NCBI GenBank assembly: GCA_900539655.1
Contig: UQCR01000004.1
Coordinates: forward strand, 1-64,000
Length of the DNA stretch: 64,000 nt
Source of the DNA: an uncultured Robinsoniella sp.
GTDB taxonomy: Bacteria; Bacillota; Clostridia; Lachnospirales; Lachnospiraceae
Direction: 5' to 3'
Part shown: in pieces, positions 62,288-64,000 of the stretch
Layout: each line of letters begins with the position of its first letter
Position numbering within the stretch: the stretch's first letter is position 1
Program-made: the position numbers and the translations under genes
The notes under the pieces: generated by a model
Database searches by the model: none
What the model was told of the DNA's origin: nothing
Seen by the model: only the letters and a program-made list of their open reading frames with translations

Positions 62288-63902
62288 GACCTTAAATAAG
62301 GACATCCCCCCAACGAATACAAGGGAGGAGGACTTTCCCGGCGGTCGTTTAAAAGACATACTGGAAGTACTGAAAAAGCATCATATTACCCGTGGCTTAT
62401 CGCCGGTAAAGCTGCGGGAAATATTAGAAGATCTGGGACCCACTTATGTCAAGCTGGGTCAGATCATGTCCATGCGTTCTGATATGCTGTCGGAAGCATA
62501 TTGCAAAGAGCTTTCCAAGCTGCGCACCCAGGTAAAGCCCTTGTCTTTTGATACCATAAAGTCTGTTATAGAAGAAGAGCTTGGACGTCCATCCGGTGAG
62601 ATATTTTCTAAAATCGAACCGATGCCTCTGGGCTCTGCTTCTATTGCCCAGGTACATATGGCAGCTTTATCAGATGGTACCAACGTAGTCGTTAAAGTAC
62701 AGCGCCCTGCAATTAAAGAAACCATGTCAAACGATATTAAGCTCCTCAAAAAAGCCGTCCGCATCTTAAAGCTGACCATAGGCACCGGAAGCTTAATTGA
62801 TTTTAAAATGATTCTGGATGAGTTATGGAAAACAGCCCAGGAAGAAATGAATTTTCTACAGGAAGCCAGAAATCTGGATTTGTTCTATAAAAACCAGAAA
62901 GATATCGTCTATATCACTTGTCCTCAGGTTCTGCACGAATACACGACTCCCCGCATGCTGGTTATGAATTATATCGATGGGATACCCATTGATCATACCA
63001 CGGATCTGGAAGACCAGGGATATGATATGACAGAAATCGGTGAAAAGGCTGCCGAAAACTACTGCAAACAGATTCTGGAAGATGGATTCTTCCATGCTGA
63101 CCCACATCCCGGAAATATCCGCATCTCAGAAGGGCAGATCGCATGGCTGGATCTTGGCATGACCGGTCATTTATCAGAATACTACAAGCAGCTTTTAAGA
63201 CGTGCCATACTCTCCATATTAAAACACGATATCTATGAATTGAAAAATGTGCTTTTATCCTTAGGCGAGGCCAAAGAACGGATTAACCATGCCCGGCTGT
63301 ATACAGATATTGATGACATCGTAAGCAAATATGTCTCTATGGATTTAGGGAACATGAAACTGGGTGTACTCATTGAAAAACTTCTGGATATGGTAAAAGA
63401 TCACCACATTGCCGTAAATATGGATATTACCCTTCTTGGCAGAAGCATGATTACAATGGAGGGCACGCTTAGCATCTGTTCTCCAAAAGTAAGTATCCTG
63501 CAGATCCTATCCTCCCACATGTCCTCCCTCTTGTTTCAGGAAATGGACTGGAAAAAGGAGCTTTTACACAAAGGCCGCTCTGTCTATACTTCCTTTGATA
63601 AAACATTGGATATTCCGGCACAGCTATCCGACCTCCTGAATATCACTAAAAATGGCCAGACAAAAATCAATCTGGAATTACCGGATTCTAAAGATTTCTT
63701 ATATGGGCTCCATCGCATAGCAGACCGGCTGGTTCTTGGCATGATAGCATCTGCATTATTTATCGGCTCCGGCCTAATCTCCATGGCGGATATCACACCT
63801 GAAATCTTTAATATGCCATGGATTAGCTTTGCAGGATTTTCCCTTTCTGCAATTTTGATCTTCTGCCTGCTGATACAGATTATTTTCAGGCGAAAAAAAT
63901 AA
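62277..63902 (+). CDS. UbiB/ADCK-family atypical kinase (AarF/ABC1)
   Basis: 541 residues. Hallmarks are the KxGQ loop TYVKLGQIMSMRSDM, the Ala-rich loop GSASIAQVHMAAL in place of a normal P-loop, VVVKVQRP, HADPHPGNIRI for the catalytic Asp and Asn, and AWLDLGMTGHLS for the metal Asp. Two C-terminal hydrophobic spans (VLGMIASALFIGSGLISMA, ISFAGFSLSAILIFCLLIQI) anchor it in the membrane. In respiring bacteria the family supports ubiquinone synthesis. Here no quinone genes are nearby, so the role is open: lipid or isoprenoid handling is plausible. It overlaps the phasin-like gene upstream. Confidence 0.93.
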   Translation: MSNETLNKDIPPTNTREEDFPGGRLKDILEVLKKHHITRGLSPVKLREILEDLGPTYVKLGQIMSMRSDMLSEAYCKELSKLRTQVKPLSFDTIKSVIEEELGRPSGEIFSKIEPMPLGSASIAQVHMAALSDGTNVVVKVQRPAIKETMSNDIKLLKKAVRILKLTIGTGSLIDFKMILDELWKTAQEEMNFLQEARNLDLFYKNQKDIVYITCPQVLHEYTTPRMLVMNYIDGIPIDHTTDLEDQGYDMTEIGEKAAENYCKQILEDGFFHADPHPGNIRISEGQIAWLDLGMTGHLSEYYKQLLRRAILSILKHDIYELKNVLLSLGEAKERINHARLYTDIDDIVSKYVSMDLGNMKLGVLIEKLLDMVKDHHIAVNMDITLLGRSMITMEGTLSICSPKVSILQILSSHMSSLLFQEMDWKKELLHKGRSVYTSFDKTLDIPAQLSDLLNITKNGQTKINLELPDSKDFLYGLHRIADRLVLGMIASALFIGSGLISMADITPEIFNMPWISFAGFSLSAILIFCLLIQIIFRRKK

Positions 63903-63939
63903 GCTTTGGTTTCCGCAGTTACGGATATCAAAGCTTATT
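63898..63939. terminator. Terminator after the UbiB-kinase gene
   Basis: AATAAGCTTTG (63898-63908) pairs with CAAAGCTTATT (63929-63939), overlapping the kinase stop codon. The downstream run is weak. On the minus strand the same DNA could encode the end of a further gene. Confidence 0.6.
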
Positions 63940-64000
63940 CTGACTTATACGGACAACCGGGATACTAATATCCGTGTGCATATGAAGATCAATATATCCC
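63928..64000 (-). CDS. Possible C-terminus of a gene continuing beyond the window
   Basis: On the minus strand an open frame runs from the window edge to TGA at 63928-63930 and would end YIDLHMHTDISIPVVRISQN plus KL. Only 23 or so codons are visible, and the stop falls within the hairpin after the kinase gene. The reading is weak and no family can be named. Confidence 0.25.
   Translation of the reverse strand, partial: GYIDLHMHTDISIPVVRISQNKL

Noticed and set aside
1..64000. Prophage, defence island, toxin-antitoxin pair or biosynthetic cluster
   Set aside because: No integrase, capsid, restriction, toxin, NRPS/PKS or peptide-modification genes are recognisable in any frame.

Overview
The window looks like chromosomal DNA of a low-to-moderate GC, Gram-positive gut anaerobe of the Lachnospiraceae (Clostridia). 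The reasons are YesM/YesN-type two-component regulators, very large secreted proteins carrying Big_2, FIVAR and fibronectin-III modules, LytTR-DUF3021-ABC and TipAS-MATE cassettes, strong AGGAGG-type ribosome binding sites and mostly MalFG-type sugar transport. I see no rRNA, tRNA, CRISPR array, prophage, transposase or recognisable defence island. Family-level placement is inference.

Layout. 0-15 kb (minus strand): a 2274-residue secreted beta-helix/PDZ/Big_2/FN3 protein with an adjacent orphan YesN-type regulator, then an operon of YesN regulator, YesM kinase, membrane-anchored solute-binding protein and MerR regulator. 14.6-21.5 kb: a C39-like peptidase, glycogen phosphorylase divergent from a LacI regulator, and a thiamine operon (thiE, HAD phosphatase, thiD) behind a probable TPP riboswitch. 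21.6-28.9 kb: a lipoprotein, D-lyxose/mannose isomerase, PfkB fructokinase, ROK regulator, EamA transporter, MATE pump and TipAS MerR regulator. 29-32.7 kb: a DUF1848 protein and a LytTR-DUF3021-ABC operon. 32.8-51 kb is a glycan locus: secreted GH78 rhamnosidase, uroporphyrinogen-decarboxylase-like protein, GntR/LacI hybrid regulator, GH38 mannosidase, MalF/MalG permeases with a disrupted binding protein, and a second, divergent GH38. 51-64 kb: peroxiredoxin, a PUA/ASCH-like protein, a MerR-Nim pair, a secreted phosphodiesterase with a new-looking domain order, a YoaK-like membrane protein, a small frameshifted gene behind two Fur-type boxes, a CtpE-like P-type ATPase and a phasin-like/UbiB-kinase pair.

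How the parts may work together. Two GH38 enzymes can release mannose from mannosides. D-lyxose isomerases are known to convert mannose to fructose, and a PfkB fructokinase would make fructose-6-phosphate. The window may therefore hold a mannose route that needs no mannose PTS. The glycan locus shows decay: the binding protein is frameshifted and a hairpin-forming element sits between it and its permeases.

The most unusual signals are these. The second YesN regulator has no canonical start codon that keeps its phospho-acceptor pocket, and it carries an in-frame copy of a dispersed repeat. At least four more copies or partial copies of that repeat family lie in the window, at gene ends and in leaders. 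There is a Cys-Cys-Cys-rich tail on a phasin-like protein next to UbiB, a palindrome centred on a -10 box, tandem Fur-type boxes in front of a frameshifted small gene, and paired direct repeats upstream of the giant secreted protein.
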